From: Erpetoichthys calabaricus
Lineage: Eukaryota; Chordata; Cladistia; Polypteriformes; Polypteridae
Length of the DNA: 64,000 nucleotides
Reading direction: 5' to 3'
NCBI RefSeq assembly: GCF_900747795.2
Contig: NC_041402.2
Span: 185,100,875-185,164,874 of the forward strand
Part shown: piece by piece, positions 54,308-63,897 of the stretch
Layout of the letters: the number at the start of each line of letters is the position of its first letter
How positions within the stretch are numbered: position 1 is the first letter of the stretch
The notes under the pieces: model-generated
What the model saw: only the letters and a program-made list of their open reading frames with translations
Database searches by the model: none
What the model was told of the DNA's origin: nothing
Translations under genes and position numbers: made by a program

Positions 54308-54470
54308 CCTGTGCAGCATCGCTACGCCACTCCACACACTCACAGTGCATATCCTGCCGACTACGCCAAGTGCTTTGTTGTCGAATCGCACCACATGCCA
54401 TCCCAGTCCAGACATCTGCACTGTTGTAACTGGCGGTGGTCAGCCTTAAACCTGCCACTTCTGCAGTACT
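54308..54470 (+). repeat. Direct repeat copy 1 flanking a LINE fragment
   Basis: Shares 'actcacagtgca', 'atcctgccgactac', 'caagtgctttgttgtcgaat', 'catcccagtccagacat' with 54847-55000. About 160 bp duplicated in the same orientation roughly 540 bp apart. Confidence 0.88.
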
Positions 54471-54555
54471 GATGGTTCTCAGAAGATGTTTCTCTACACT
54501 GAGAGGAACAGAAGAACTTCCATTGTCGGGGATGCAGAGACTCCCAGGAAGGACT

Positions 54556-54805
54556 GCAAGTAGAGAACACGGGGACACCGCTGGAAACTTGTGACGGGTA
54601 AATTTCGCACAAACATTAGGAAGTTTTTCTTTACACAAAGAACGATAAGACACTTGGAATAAGCAACCAAGGAGTGTGGTGGACAGTAGGACTTTAGGGA
54701 CTTTCAAAACTTGACTTGATGTTTTTTAAGGAAGAAATAAGTGGATGTGACTGGCGAGCTTTGTTGGGCTGAATGGCCTGATCTCGTCCGGAATGTTCTA
54801 ATGAT
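54556..54805 (+). mobile_element. CR1-like LINE 3' fragment
   Basis: agaacacggggacaccgctg, gtaaatttcgcacaaacatt, aggaagtttttctttacaca and gggctgaatggcctgatct match the 3' end of the LINE at 27419-29550. About 250 bp, 5'-truncated, between two direct repeats. Confidence 0.9.
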
Positions 54806-54846
54806 GACATCAGCTGATTTCTCTCTCAGGCCCCGCCTTCCTGTGC

Positions 54847-55000
54847 AGCACTGCTAAGGCTCTCCACTTACTCACAGTGCAAATCCTGCCGACTACACCA
54901 AGTGCTTTGTTGTCGAATCACACCACGGTCCATCCCAGTCCAGACATTTGCACTGCGGGACTTGCCAGTGTCCAGTCGTGAACCTGCAATGTCTGGATTA
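54847..55000 (+). repeat. Direct repeat copy 2 flanking a LINE fragment
   Basis: Second copy of 54308-54470, with about 10-15 percent differences by eye, same orientation. Confidence 0.88.
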
Positions 55001-55049
55001 GAAAAGCCCATAAAGATGGCTCTTTTGCACCCTCAGAAACAGGGCCCAC

Positions 55050-55225
55050 CTCATCACATAGCGGCTAGGACTATGGGCTAAAATCGAAAGGGCCAGCTCC
55101 AGCTTTGACTTGCTATTTAGTCCCAAGTGAGTCACTTAACCTGCTGCTGGTCACATTCTAGAAACATCAGTCTACCTGCCCTGTTCACTAGAGAAAGGCG
55201 CTATATTAAAGTGTTATTTGGCGAG
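55050..55225 (+). mobile_element. Diverged tRNA-derived SINE
   Basis: 'catagcggctaggactatgg' (A-box region), 'gtgagtcacttaacctgctg', and a 3' end 'gagaaaggcgctatattaaa', the layout of fish tRNA SINEs. Confidence 0.5.
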
Positions 55226-55925
55226 TGGGTAAGGGCTGGGCACTCTAAGCCAGTTGGGTGGCTCCACACTACTCATTCACTAGGTGACCCTCACAGAGTC
55301 AGTCAGTGGTCTCCAACTGCCAGACATTTTATTGGACACAATACCTCCACAGACATCCAAAGTAAAACACAATTTCAAGTTTCATTTCCTCCTCCCATGA
55401 TGTCTCATCCACCTCTTTTATGCCTGACCTGGGAGTACGTCTGGTGCCACTGCCTTGCCCTTTGGAAGCCCTTTAAAGAAAGTAAAATGGTCCCCTAGAT
55501 CTCCAACTAGTGGCACCCAAGAACCCTGACAGGACTCTCCTATGGGACTGCAATACCCAGCCTGCCCTGCAGGTATCTTATGGGAGTTCCATCAGTGGGA
55601 TGCTGCCATCATGTGCATGGGGGAGAAGCAGACACCACTGTCCTGTCCTGGCAAGGAACCAGCACCCATCCCAGTCAGGATGGCAGTCCATCCCATTGGG
55701 TGCTCACAGGGTTGACATGGCGTTTTAGAAACCGGGTTTCTGTGAATAATCGAGCTGTTCAAGTGCGTGTGAACACACTCAGTGTTGCTGCTTCTAAAGG
55801 TCACGAACCTTTCTAAAAAGGTGGGCTGCAGACACACACACTCAATGCTAATTATTGCAGCACCAACTCGCCCACCCAGACTACAACAAACCAAGCCAGT
55901 CCAGAGACCACCATTAATCCAACCT
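55226..55925. other. Intergenic DNA, no gene recognised
   Basis: Overlapping short open frames with no motif. Composition is similar to the surrounding repeat-rich DNA. Confidence 0.45.
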
Positions 55926-55929
55926 GCAT

Positions 55930-56330
55930 GTCATGGGAAATTTGAAAAGAGACCTCATGGAGACAAGGAGAGCCGACGAGAAGACAGAGACGAGACGGAC
56001 CCTTCAGGCCATCAGGCTCGTTTGGTTAGCAGATCCTACCTAAAAGTTGCCAAGGGTTTCTCCTTCAACTCCACGACTCCAGGTGCCCACACCTCCTTGT
56101 GCTTCACTCTTCAAACTTCGCCTTTGTCCTCAAGTACGCGATTCCCCTTTCAGAGTTTTGAATGTCTCAATGAGGTCCCCATGAGACCACCTCTGCTTAA
56201 CTCCCATGATGCACTTGCTTGCTCTTCTCTGCCAGCTTCAAGTGCTGCTTTGAGTCCAGAGGGCATGGAGGCACCCAGCATGCCACCCTCGTTCACTAAT
56301 GAAGGTCGTGCCATCATTTCAGAATAAAAA
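55930..56330 (-). mobile_element. LINE 3'-end fragment (CR1/L2-like), antisense
   Basis: 'caggccatcaggctcgtttg', 'ttctccttcaactccacgac' and 'atgtctcaatgaggtcccca' are the reverse of the same LINE 3' family as 7330-7640. An apparent 181-codon open frame on the + strand across it is a by-product. Confidence 0.65.
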
Positions 56331-56379
56331 TATTCACTGCGTGAGATGTAAAACCGAGGGTCCTGCACTTCTTTCCAGA

Positions 56380-56625
56380 TATGTAGGATGTCCCCTCATG
56401 TCCTGGCTAAATTGCCCACCATGACCATGTCCATTCTGGACCCCCTAATCATCCTGTGCTATCTCTGTCACCCCTTCACCACTTAACAGCTCACATGTGC
56501 TGAGTGCACTGGCACAAGAATGGCTGCCGTTACACCATCCTGTGGATGCCCCCCACTGTCTGTGTGAAGCACTTTGAGGAGGTTAGAAAGGCGCCTTATA
56601 AATGGAACTAATTCATTAAGGTCAT
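56380..56625 (+). mobile_element. SINE3-like (5S-derived family) 3' part
   Basis: Closely parallels 60355-60520: ccatgaccatgtccattctg, 'tcaccccttcaccactta', 'agtgcactggcacaagaatg', gctgccgttaca, 'ccccactgtctgtgtgaagc', then gcgccttataaatgg. The 5S-like head is absent. Confidence 0.65.
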
Positions 56626-57606
56626 CATTTGCTGGTTGTGATTTATATTCCATAAATCCTCCTTTGTAATGAGCTTATTTGTTTGTATTCCTCATTAGCC
56701 TGATGTTCATACGCCATGCCCACTTGTCACAGTCGTGTCCCTGTAGTCACCTTGTGATCTTTGTGTTTTAATGTTTTATGCCCCTGTGCCCGCAGTTCTG
56801 TCTCCTGAGCCTTAGACCAGGGTGGCATGAAGATGAATCGTGGGTACAAATCCTAGCATTGAGACCTCAAGTTGCCCAACCCCCCAATCACAGGGGTATT
56901 TGGAAGAACAAGTCACCCCACAGCATGAGGGGCATGGGCATATCTGTGTGCCACTTGGGGCTGACAGTTGTCATAAAAGGTGCTAAACAAAAATAAATAC
57001 TGACTGCATCTGGGTGAGAGAAAATGGCAGATTGGTCTTCAGCGTGAAAGGCAAAGCCTAAACTGAAATTGATGAAGTTCTTTTTGTTTTGAGGAGACAG
57101 TCAAGAAAATCATTAACAAAAGAAGGGGAGGAGAATGAAACCGACTGCCAGCGCCTGGCACGACGAGGCTGGGCGTTCAGAGTGAGAGTTAATGATGCCA
57201 TCTTGGGACTGGCGAGGCTGGGTGGTCTCTTTTTCACCATCTGTCTTTCTTCTCTCTCTCTCTCTGAAACTACGTCTCCAGCAACCACCATTTCTTTCTG
57301 AGTTTTTCTGCCCACACCACTCTAGCTGGCATGTCAGTGGGCATATCTGTAATGGCTGGTATCAGCCCATATGAGCATCACTTTGCTTGTCATTTATTTC
57401 TAGCTGTCCAGCCATACCAAAAATGAAAGCACTGAATTAAACCAGGGTGCAATGTCTGTGCTTGGTAGTGCCACCCAGTTTAGTCAGGCTTGTGTTCAGA
57501 CTATAGTGCGTGTTTGTATATATGGATTTATCTGTCTAGTTATGTATTTATTTAATTAAAGAGCTTCTGTCATAAAAAAATATCTCATGGGGACAAATAA
57601 AGTTCT

Positions 57607-58632
57607 ATCCATCCATCTATCTGTTATATAGCGCCTTTCATCTATCTATCAGTTATATAGTGCTTTTATCTATTTATCAGTTATATAGTGCCTTTCATCA
57701 ATCTATCAGTTATATAGCTCCCTCCACATATCTATCTATCAGTTATATAGTGCCTTTCATATATCTATCTCAGTCATATAGTGCATTTCATCCATCTATC
57801 AGTAATATAGTGCTTTTATCTATTTATCAGTTATATAGTGCCTTTCATCTATCTATTTATCTATCAGTCATATAGTGCCTTTCATCCATCTATCTATCAG
57901 TAATATAGTGCTTTTATCTATTTATCAGTTATATAGTGGCTTTCATATATCTATCTAGCTATCAGTTATATAGCACCCTCCACATATCTATCAATCAGTT
58001 ATATAGTGCCTTTCATCTATCTATTTATCTATCTATCAGTCATATAGTGCCTTTCATCCATCTATCTATCAGTTATATAGTGCTTTTATCTATTTATCAG
58101 TTATATAGTGCCTTTCATCAATCTATCAGTTATATAGCTCCCTCCACATATCTATCTATCAGTTATATAGTGCCTTTCATATATCTATCTATCTATCAGT
58201 CATATAGTGCCTTTCATCCATCTATCAGTAATAGTGTTTTTATCTATTTATCAGTTATATAGTGCCTTTCATCTATCTATTTATCTATCTATCAGTAATA
58301 TAGTGCTTTTATCTATTTATCAGTTATATAGTGCCTTTTATATATCTATCTAGCTATCAGTTATATAGCACCCTCCACATATCTATCAGTTATATAGTGC
58401 TTTTATCTATTTTTGTTATATAGTGCCTTTCATATATCTATCTATCAGTCATATAGTGCCTTTCGTCCATCTATCTATCAGTAATATAGTGCTTTTATCT
58501 ATTTATCAGTTATATAGTGCCTTTCATATATCTATCAGTTATATAGCTCCCTCCACATATCTATCTATCAGTTATATAGTGCTTTTATCTATTTATCAGT
58601 TATATAGTGCCTTTCATCTATCTATCAGTTTG
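57607..58632 (+). repeat. Satellite-like array of tatc / ttatatagtgccttt units, 1 kb
   Basis: Dozens of variants of 'tctatctatcagttatatagtgcctttcat', about 27-50 bp each, with subtypes (ctccctccacatatc; gcttttatctatttatc) that recur in blocks. Compound of a TATC microsatellite and the 3'-end motif tatatagtgcctttca seen in nearby SINEs. Open frames across it encode only Tyr/Ser/Ile-rich repeats. Confidence 0.95.
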
Positions 58633-58639
58633 ACACAAG

Positions 58640-59020
58640 AGGGTTCTAGAGGGTTTTTTTTTCATGCTGGTATACGAGTTGTTTGGTAGTAGTCAGCAAA
58701 GGCTCAGTTAGAAGTGGCTCGTGTTTCTTTTAAATAAATGATGAGAGAAACGCTGTTAATGATTCAGTGACTTTATTAAACGGGTGACTTTTCTATTTGT
58801 CTTGTGAAACCCGACCTCCTTTGAAACTTGATGGCACAGAGAACTGAGATAGGAGGACAGCTTCATCCTCTCTGCTCTTTTTACCAACTTATAACGCCAC
58901 ATAAAAAGGGATTCCATCATTTAAATAGTGAGGAATCGAAGAAAACAGATTAAAACAAAAATGTTTAAACATAGGAACGTTTATGAGATATAAGGTACTG
59001 TTTCCTACAGGAACCGAAAT
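58640..59020. other. Spacer upstream of the UCK1 promoter
   Basis: Non-repetitive AT-rich DNA between the satellite and the CpG-rich promoter; no gene seen. Confidence 0.5.
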
Positions 59021-59043
59021 TTAAAGGGTACGCTTGTCGCGGT

Positions 59044-59062
59044 GCATTTCGGGAGTTGTAGT
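59044..59062 (-). promoter_or_regulatory. ZNF143/STAF-type motif
   Basis: On the reverse strand this reads actacaactcccgaaatgc, close to the ACTACAACTCCCAGCATGC consensus bound by ZNF143 at housekeeping promoters. It lies about 100 bp upstream of the UCK1 ATG. Confidence 0.6.
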
Positions 59063-59162
59063 GCGGAGATTGACGCACCAGGCAGTGACAAGGGGGCGGG
59101 CTTGCCGTCCGTCGCGGGAACGAGCCAGTCTGCAAAGTGAAGCACACAAATAAAAACGGTTC

Positions 59163-59252
59163 ATGGCATCGGCCGGTTTACCTCGGGATCACGAGCGGCC
59201 CCAGAAACGGCCTTTTCTGATCGGAGTGAGCGGCGGAACGGCTAGCGGCAAG
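59163..59252 (+). CDS. UCK1: UCK1 first coding exon (uridine-cytidine kinase), 3'-incomplete
   Basis: UCK1 phosphorylates uridine and cytidine to UMP and CMP with ATP in the pyrimidine salvage pathway, in the cytosol. This 90-bp exon encodes MASAGLPRDHERPQ, KRPFLIGVSGGTASGK and ends at a GTGAGT donor, phase 0. GVSGGTASGK is the Walker A loop, completed by Ser/Thr in the next exon. MASAG at the start points to UCK1 rather than UCK2. The second exon (expected VVILSQDRFYKVL) is not seen before 64,000, so the first intron is at least 4.7 kb. Confidence 0.93.
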
Positions 59253-59599
59253 GTGAGTCGGTGACTGGGCAACTGACAGGCCTGTAACCGTCGGGGGTGA
59301 CGTCACGTTCGTTGTAGGCAAACAATCCGACTGGCGAGGCGACGAGCACAGCCAGTGACGGGGAGAAGAAACGCGTCCAAATCGAGAGTCCGAAGTGCAC
59401 ACACCTGTCCGAGGATGAGGCCGAGTCCGGACCGGGTCAGGGAGGGAGGGTGCCGGATACTTGGATTCACGGTTGGGGTTTAGGGTTTGTTCAGAGGACA
59501 GGCCTGGAACGGTCGTGCGGATAATAAGATAAATGTGTGTGTGTGAGGACATGTATGCATCTGAAGTGGGCAGAGCAGTGCGCTGAGGGGTGTATGTTT

Positions 59600-59745
59600 G
59601 TGGCGTAGTGGGACTGGCTTCGGACTTCCAACCCAGAGGCTGTGGGTTCAAACCCTACTACTGACCCTGTCATCTCACCTGCCTGTGCTCCAATTCGAAA
59701 AACAAAAGAAATGACACCAATTGTATCTCAAATGTTGTAATAATG
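59600..59745 (+). mobile_element. tRNA-derived SINE (V-SINE-like), 3'-truncated
   Basis: tggcgtagtgggactggctt (A box), gggttcaaaccctactactg (B box), 'caaaagaaatgacaccaatt' and 'tctcaaatgttgtaa', parallel to 12955-13130. Confidence 0.72.
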
Positions 59746-59849
59746 ATGATAATAATGTGTGCGCAACAGGAGGGGGGCCATCTTAATGGTCCTATAGCCC
59801 TGTTGACATGAATAAGTAAAGCTATACAGTAGCACAGCATAACAGTCTC

Positions 59850-60010
59850 AAACTAGCTTCAGCTGATTCACCGAACACAGGGTGGGTACCAAACCTGGAT
59901 ATGGTGCCAGTTCATCGCAGGGCCACTCACACACTCAGTCACACACACAGGTCCACCTCAGAAGCACCAGTTCATCAAACACGGGGAGAACATGCAAACC
60001 CACACAGACA
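59850..60010 (-). mobile_element. SINE-like body, antisense, diverged
   Basis: 'tcaccgaacacagggtgggt', 'gccagttcatcgcagggcca' and 'cggggagaacatgcaaaccc' resemble the reverse of the fish SINE central domain (compare 63390-63560). Confidence 0.5.
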
Positions 60011-60029
60011 TCAACCAGATATGGAATTA

Positions 60030-60520
60030 GAGCCCAGAATGCTGGATCTGCGAGATGCCACACCACCTGCACCTCACAGCACTTGGGTGGGAGACCATCT
60101 AGGAAACACTTGGGTTATACTTGGAAGAGATGTTGGTGAGACCAGATGGGGGTGCTTACCGTGTGGTCTGTGTGCATCCTCCACAGGCTGCTTGGCTCGC
60201 AGATCCATACTCTCCTGCCACTAACTTGCTTGTTGATTTAATAACACGGGGACTCTGGGCTGAAAAAATGGTGTCGTCCTTTGCATGAGACGTAAAGCCA
60301 ACTCCTGTGCTCATAAAAAATCATTGGGCATCTTTATGAAGAGAGTAGGGTCCATCATGCCCCTGTCCATTCTGTCTCCCTGATAATCCCGTCTCCATCA
60401 CCCCTTCACCACCTAATAGCCAATGTGTGGTGAGCGCACTGGCACAAGAATGGCTGCCATTACATCACCCAGGTGGGTGCTGGTTGAATGGCTCTCCACT
60501 GTCTGTGTAAAACGCTTTTT
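60030..60520 (+). mobile_element. 5S rRNA-derived SINE (SINE3-like)
   Basis: The head contains 'cagcacttgggtgggagaccatctaggaa', recognisable as the 5S rRNA internal-control region around gtacttggatgggagaccg. The body runs through 'actctgggctgaaaa', 'tcaccccttcaccaccta', 'gcgcactggcacaagaatg', 'cccaggtgggtgctggt' and 'ctgtgtaaaacgctttttgg'. The front of the 5S head is eroded. Polymerase III promoter therefore probably dead. Confidence 0.68.
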
Positions 60521-61790
60521 GGTAGTTAGGTCAGGGAGCCTGCACTGGTACAGCGTGTTGACACACCAACCATATGATGAAACAGCTGAGGATCCTGGTT
60601 GGCAATCCCTGAGACAGACATGCGGTCCAGTCCCACACTCCGGAAATTACCGTCTATGTGACATAGCCAGGTCTTACGTGGGTGTCCCTTTGGTCTGGTC
60701 CAGCCATTCGAGTCTTCAACAATGAGGGTCCTGTGAGCCGGATCACCCTCTGGGAATCACACCACATGGTCGTAGTGCCATAACTGACGTTCCCTCACAA
60801 TGCAGGTCATGTGCCTCAATTGGGACTCTGTGAGCAACACAAAGTCACACCAGGGGCACCCAAGGACTCTCTGAAGACACAGTACCGAAGGAGTCCAGTC
60901 TTCATCTCAGGCCACTGGGTAGCGTCCATGTCTCACAAACAGGAAGCACCAGGACTCTTAAAGACTTGGGCCTTCGTCCTTTTGCATAGATATCAGGAGT
61001 GTCACACACCCCTTTCCAGCAACCTCATGACCCCCAAGCTCTCCCACCAGAGTCATGAACTGGCATCTTTCAACTTCTGCAATAAGATGCTGCAGATGTT
61101 CTATCAGACAGTTGTGGCGAGCGCCCTCTTCTACACGGTGGTGTGCTGGGGAGGCAGCATAAAGAAGAGAGACGCCTCACGCCTGGACAAACTGGTGAGG
61201 AAGGCAGGCTCTATTGTTGGCATGGAGCTGGACAGTTTGACATCTGTGGCAGAGTGACGGGCGCTGAGCAGACTCCTATCAATTATGGAGAATCCACTGA
61301 ACAGGATCATCTCCAGACAGAGGAGCAGCTTCAGTGACAGACTGCTGTCACCGTCCTGCTCCACTGACAGACTGAGGAGATCGTTCCTCCATCACACTAT
61401 GTGACTCTTCAATTTCACCAGGGGGGGTAAACATTAACATTATATAAAGTTAGTGTCTGTCTGTATACCTGCATTGTTATCACTCCTTAATTTAATATTG
61501 TTATTATCAGTATGCTGCTGCTGGAGTATGGGAATTGGGATTAATAAAGTATCTATCTATCTATCTATGAACGTCACTGCTGAGGTAAGTAAACCTCTCA
61601 AGGAGGTCGACACTGTCTCTGCAGACAGACATACTATTGATGGCCGTGCCTACGAGGTCATTAAAGGCCTGGCTCTTGGTTTTTATCAGGACCCTCGCAA
61701 GTCCAGGCCCTCAGACTCCTCACTCAGTCTCTAGAGAGCCCCCACGGACTCTGCGAAGATCACAGCGTCGTCATTGTCTTGTAGTTAGAA
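60521..61790 (-). mobile_element. LINE ORF2 C-terminal remnant, antisense, split by an L2-like insertion
   Basis: On the reverse strand this resembles a LINE RT C-terminal region, for example 'gagtcctggtgcttcctg' and 'gcattgtgagggaacgtcag', and upstream 'cgacctccttgagaggttta' (YLGS region). Two parts (to 61060 and from 61567) are continuous with each other if the 61061-61566 insert is ignored. Many frame breaks; clade not assigned. Confidence 0.6.
61061..61566 (+). mobile_element. L2-like LINE 3' end
   Basis: The + strand encodes FNFCNKMLQMFYQTVVASAL, FYTVVCWGGSIKKRD, LDKLVRKAGSIVGM, then after a stop RALSRLLSIMENP, FSDRLLSPSCSTDRLRRSF, the C-terminus of fish L2-type elements. It ends ggattaataaag followed by a (tatc) tail. 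Flanked by atgaac (61055-61060 and 61567-61572). About 0.5 kb, 5'-truncated. Confidence 0.85.
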
Positions 61791-61854
61791 CAGCACTAAA
61801 TAAATGGAATAAATGAATTAACACGTGGGTGTCATTTTGTCCTGACACAAAGTG

Positions 61855-62195
61855 TGAATCCTGGGACCCTCTATACACAGGTTATAGGTGGGCTTTCCAA
61901 ACAAACATCAGCTCGATGTGCCACAGGTGGACTCCAGTCACGTTCTAGAAACATCTCAAGGACAATTAAAGCCAACAGGAGGTGCCTGAATACTTCTAGG
62001 AAGGAGAGATTGCAGTTTTGGATTTTCAAAACATATTTACAAGCCTTTCTGAGCCCACGTCTTCACTTTGTCATTATGGGTTACTGAGTGTAGACTGATG
62101 GGCAGAAATTTCACACTTATCCATTTAAAGTGATGTCTGCAACACAATAAAGCATTCAGAAAGCGAGGGGGTCTGAAGCCTTTCAAATGCGCCGT
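61855..62195 (+). mobile_element. Tc1-like transposon 3' fragment
   Basis: 'ccacaggtggactccagtca', 'catctcaaggacaattaaag', 'ctttgtcattatgggttact' and 'gcgagggggtctgaagcctt' are a Tc1 terminal region, similar to 47800-47985. The transposase is absent. Confidence 0.75.
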
Positions 62196-62479
62196 CGTAT
62201 TTATACAATAAAACCAAATCCCGACATTCTCATATGTACTGTATGTTGTTATGTGAGGCATGGCAGATGGGCAGGGTGTGTGCGTTTACACTCGTGCACA
62301 TTCGTGTTTGCGTCCTTTAATATGAACTGTGTGTGTAACTACACATGCGTGTAAAAGCACACTCAGGACTCGCTATTTTGTATGGAGTGCAGTAAATCAA
62401 AACTCTTGTCAAACAGGCAAACACACATAAATAACATCAGCAATTTAAATTTTGGAAAAAGTACAAAAGTAGAGAGAAG

Positions 62480-63115
62480 GTCAGAAGGAGTTGCATTGTG
62501 TCTTTGTGGACCTGAAGAAAGCACATGGCATGGGGCCTCGAGAAGAGCTGGTATTGTATGAGGAAGTTGGGAGTGGCAGAGAAGTATGTGAGAGTCGTAC
62601 AGGATATGTACGAGGGGTCTGTGACCATGGTGAGGTCTGCGGTAGGAGTGATGGAGGTGAGATTACATCAGGGATTGGCTCTGAGCCCTTTCTTATTTGC
62701 AATGGTGATGGACAGGTGGACAGACGAGATTAGACAGGAGTCCCCGTGGACTGTGATATTTGCTGATGACATTGTGATCTGTAGTGAGAGTAGAGAGCAG
62801 GTTGAGGAGACCCTGGAGAGGTGGAGATCTGCTCTAGAGAGGAGAGGAATGAAGGTCAGTAGGACCACCAAGACAGCATACATGTGTGTGAATGAGAGGG
62901 AGGTCAGTGGAATGGTGAGGATGACGGGAGTAGAGCTGGTGAAGGTGGAGGAGTTCAAATACTTGGGATGAACAGTACAGAGTAATGGGGAGTATGGAAG
63001 AGAGGTGAAGAAGAGAGTGCAGGCAGGGTGGAGAAGAGTGTCAGGAGTGATTTGTGACAGACGGGTATCAGCAAGAGTGAAAGGGAAGGTCTACAGGAAT
63101 TTGTTTTTGAAATTC
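62480..63115 (+). mobile_element. RTE-like LINE reverse transcriptase fragment
   Basis: One frame (62525-62968) encodes YVRVVQDMYEGSVTMV, RLHQGLALSPFLFAMVMD, WTVIFADDIVICSESREQ (with the catalytic FADD), LERRGMKVSRTTKTAYMCVN and EEFKYLG, then a stop; related sequence (VKKRVQAGWRRVSGVICDRR) continues to about 63105. This is the palm and thumb of an RTE-type RT. Only one stop interrupts 580 bp, so it is relatively young, but it is truncated at both ends. Confidence 0.88.
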
Positions 63116-63132
63116 TTAATAAATAAGAGTTA

Positions 63133-63178
63133 AAAAAAAAAAAAAAAAGTGCGGAAACTTTTTGAACGTCCCTCGTAG
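63133..63178. other. Poly-A run and mariner-like terminal motif
   Basis: A 17-A run is followed by 'gtgcggaaactttttgaacgtccctcgta'. Its reverse resembles the acgagggacgttcaaaaagt terminal repeat of some Tc1/mariner elements. No matching partner end was found nearby. Confidence 0.35.
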
Positions 63179-63313
63179 ACAGATCTTCTTATATAAGGCG
63201 CTACCGGTGCTGTCCGTTTGTCTATCCAGGATTTTAAATCACCTGTAGCTCACAAACCGCTTGAACTATTGACCTGAAATTTGGTACACATATATGATGT
63301 GACTTCTACTGTC

Positions 63314-63661
63314 GGGCGGCACGGTGGCGCAGTGGGTAGCGCTGCTGCCTCGCAGTTGGGAGACCTGGGGACCTGGGTTCGCTTCCCAGGTCCTCCCTGC
63401 GTGGAGTTTGCATGTTCTCCCCGTGTCTGCGTGGGTTTCCTCCCACAGTCCAAAGACATGCAGGTTAGGTGGATTGGCGATTCTAAATTGGCCCTAGTGT
63501 GTGCTTGGTGTGTGGGTGTGTTTGTGTGTGTCCTGCGGTGGGTTGGCACCCTGCCCGGGATTGGTTCCTGCCTTGTGCCCTGTGTTGGCTGGGATTGGCT
63601 CCAGCAGACCCCCGTGACCCTGTGTTCGGATTCAGCGGGTTGGAAAATGGATGGATGGATG
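63314..63661 (+). mobile_element. Full-length tRNA-derived SINE with 13-bp target duplication
   Basis: 348 bp. The head gggcggcacggtggcgcagt carries A box tggcgcagtggg and B box ggttcgcttcc; the conserved centre reads tttgcatgttctccccgtgt; the tail is tggaaaatgg(atgg)n. It is flanked by a perfect 13-bp duplication gacttctactgtc (63301-63313 and 63662-63674). Intact enough to be the reference for the other partial copies in this window. Confidence 0.97.
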
Positions 63662-63897
63662 GACTTCTACTGTCCACTTTCAGGGTGATGATGATTTTTA
63701 TTCCTCTTTTTATATTTTTATTTTATTGTAGAATTAACTCTTGGCAGCAGCCATGCAGCACATGCGTATGGCCGCCTTTCTCATCCCTACCTCTTCATAT
63801 CTTAAATCATTCTTGAGGCAGATTGAAGAAAAATTAAGGAAAACGTACTGAGTAATTGCAACACAAACACTGACTTAATCAGTTTTAACGTGAAAAG

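Larger units (their letters stand above)
59020..59450 (+). promoter_or_regulatory. UCK1: CpG-rich promoter of UCK1
   Basis: CpG density rises sharply from about 59020 to 59450 around the UCK1 start codon. It contains a GC box (gggggcggg, 59092-59100) and a ZNF143/STAF-type motif. No TATA box is evident, as usual for housekeeping promoters. Confidence 0.7.

Noticed and set aside
55782-56327. 181-codon + strand open frame
   Set aside because: Runs through the antisense LINE 3' end (55930-56330); no domain.
57607-58632. CRISPR-like array
   Set aside because: Regular short repeats, but no unique spacers; it is a eukaryotic satellite.
57660-58689. Long + strand open frames rich in Tyr, Ser, Ile (YLSISYIVPFIYLS type)
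   Set aside because: Produced by the TATC/ttatatagtgccttt satellite. No start context or homology.
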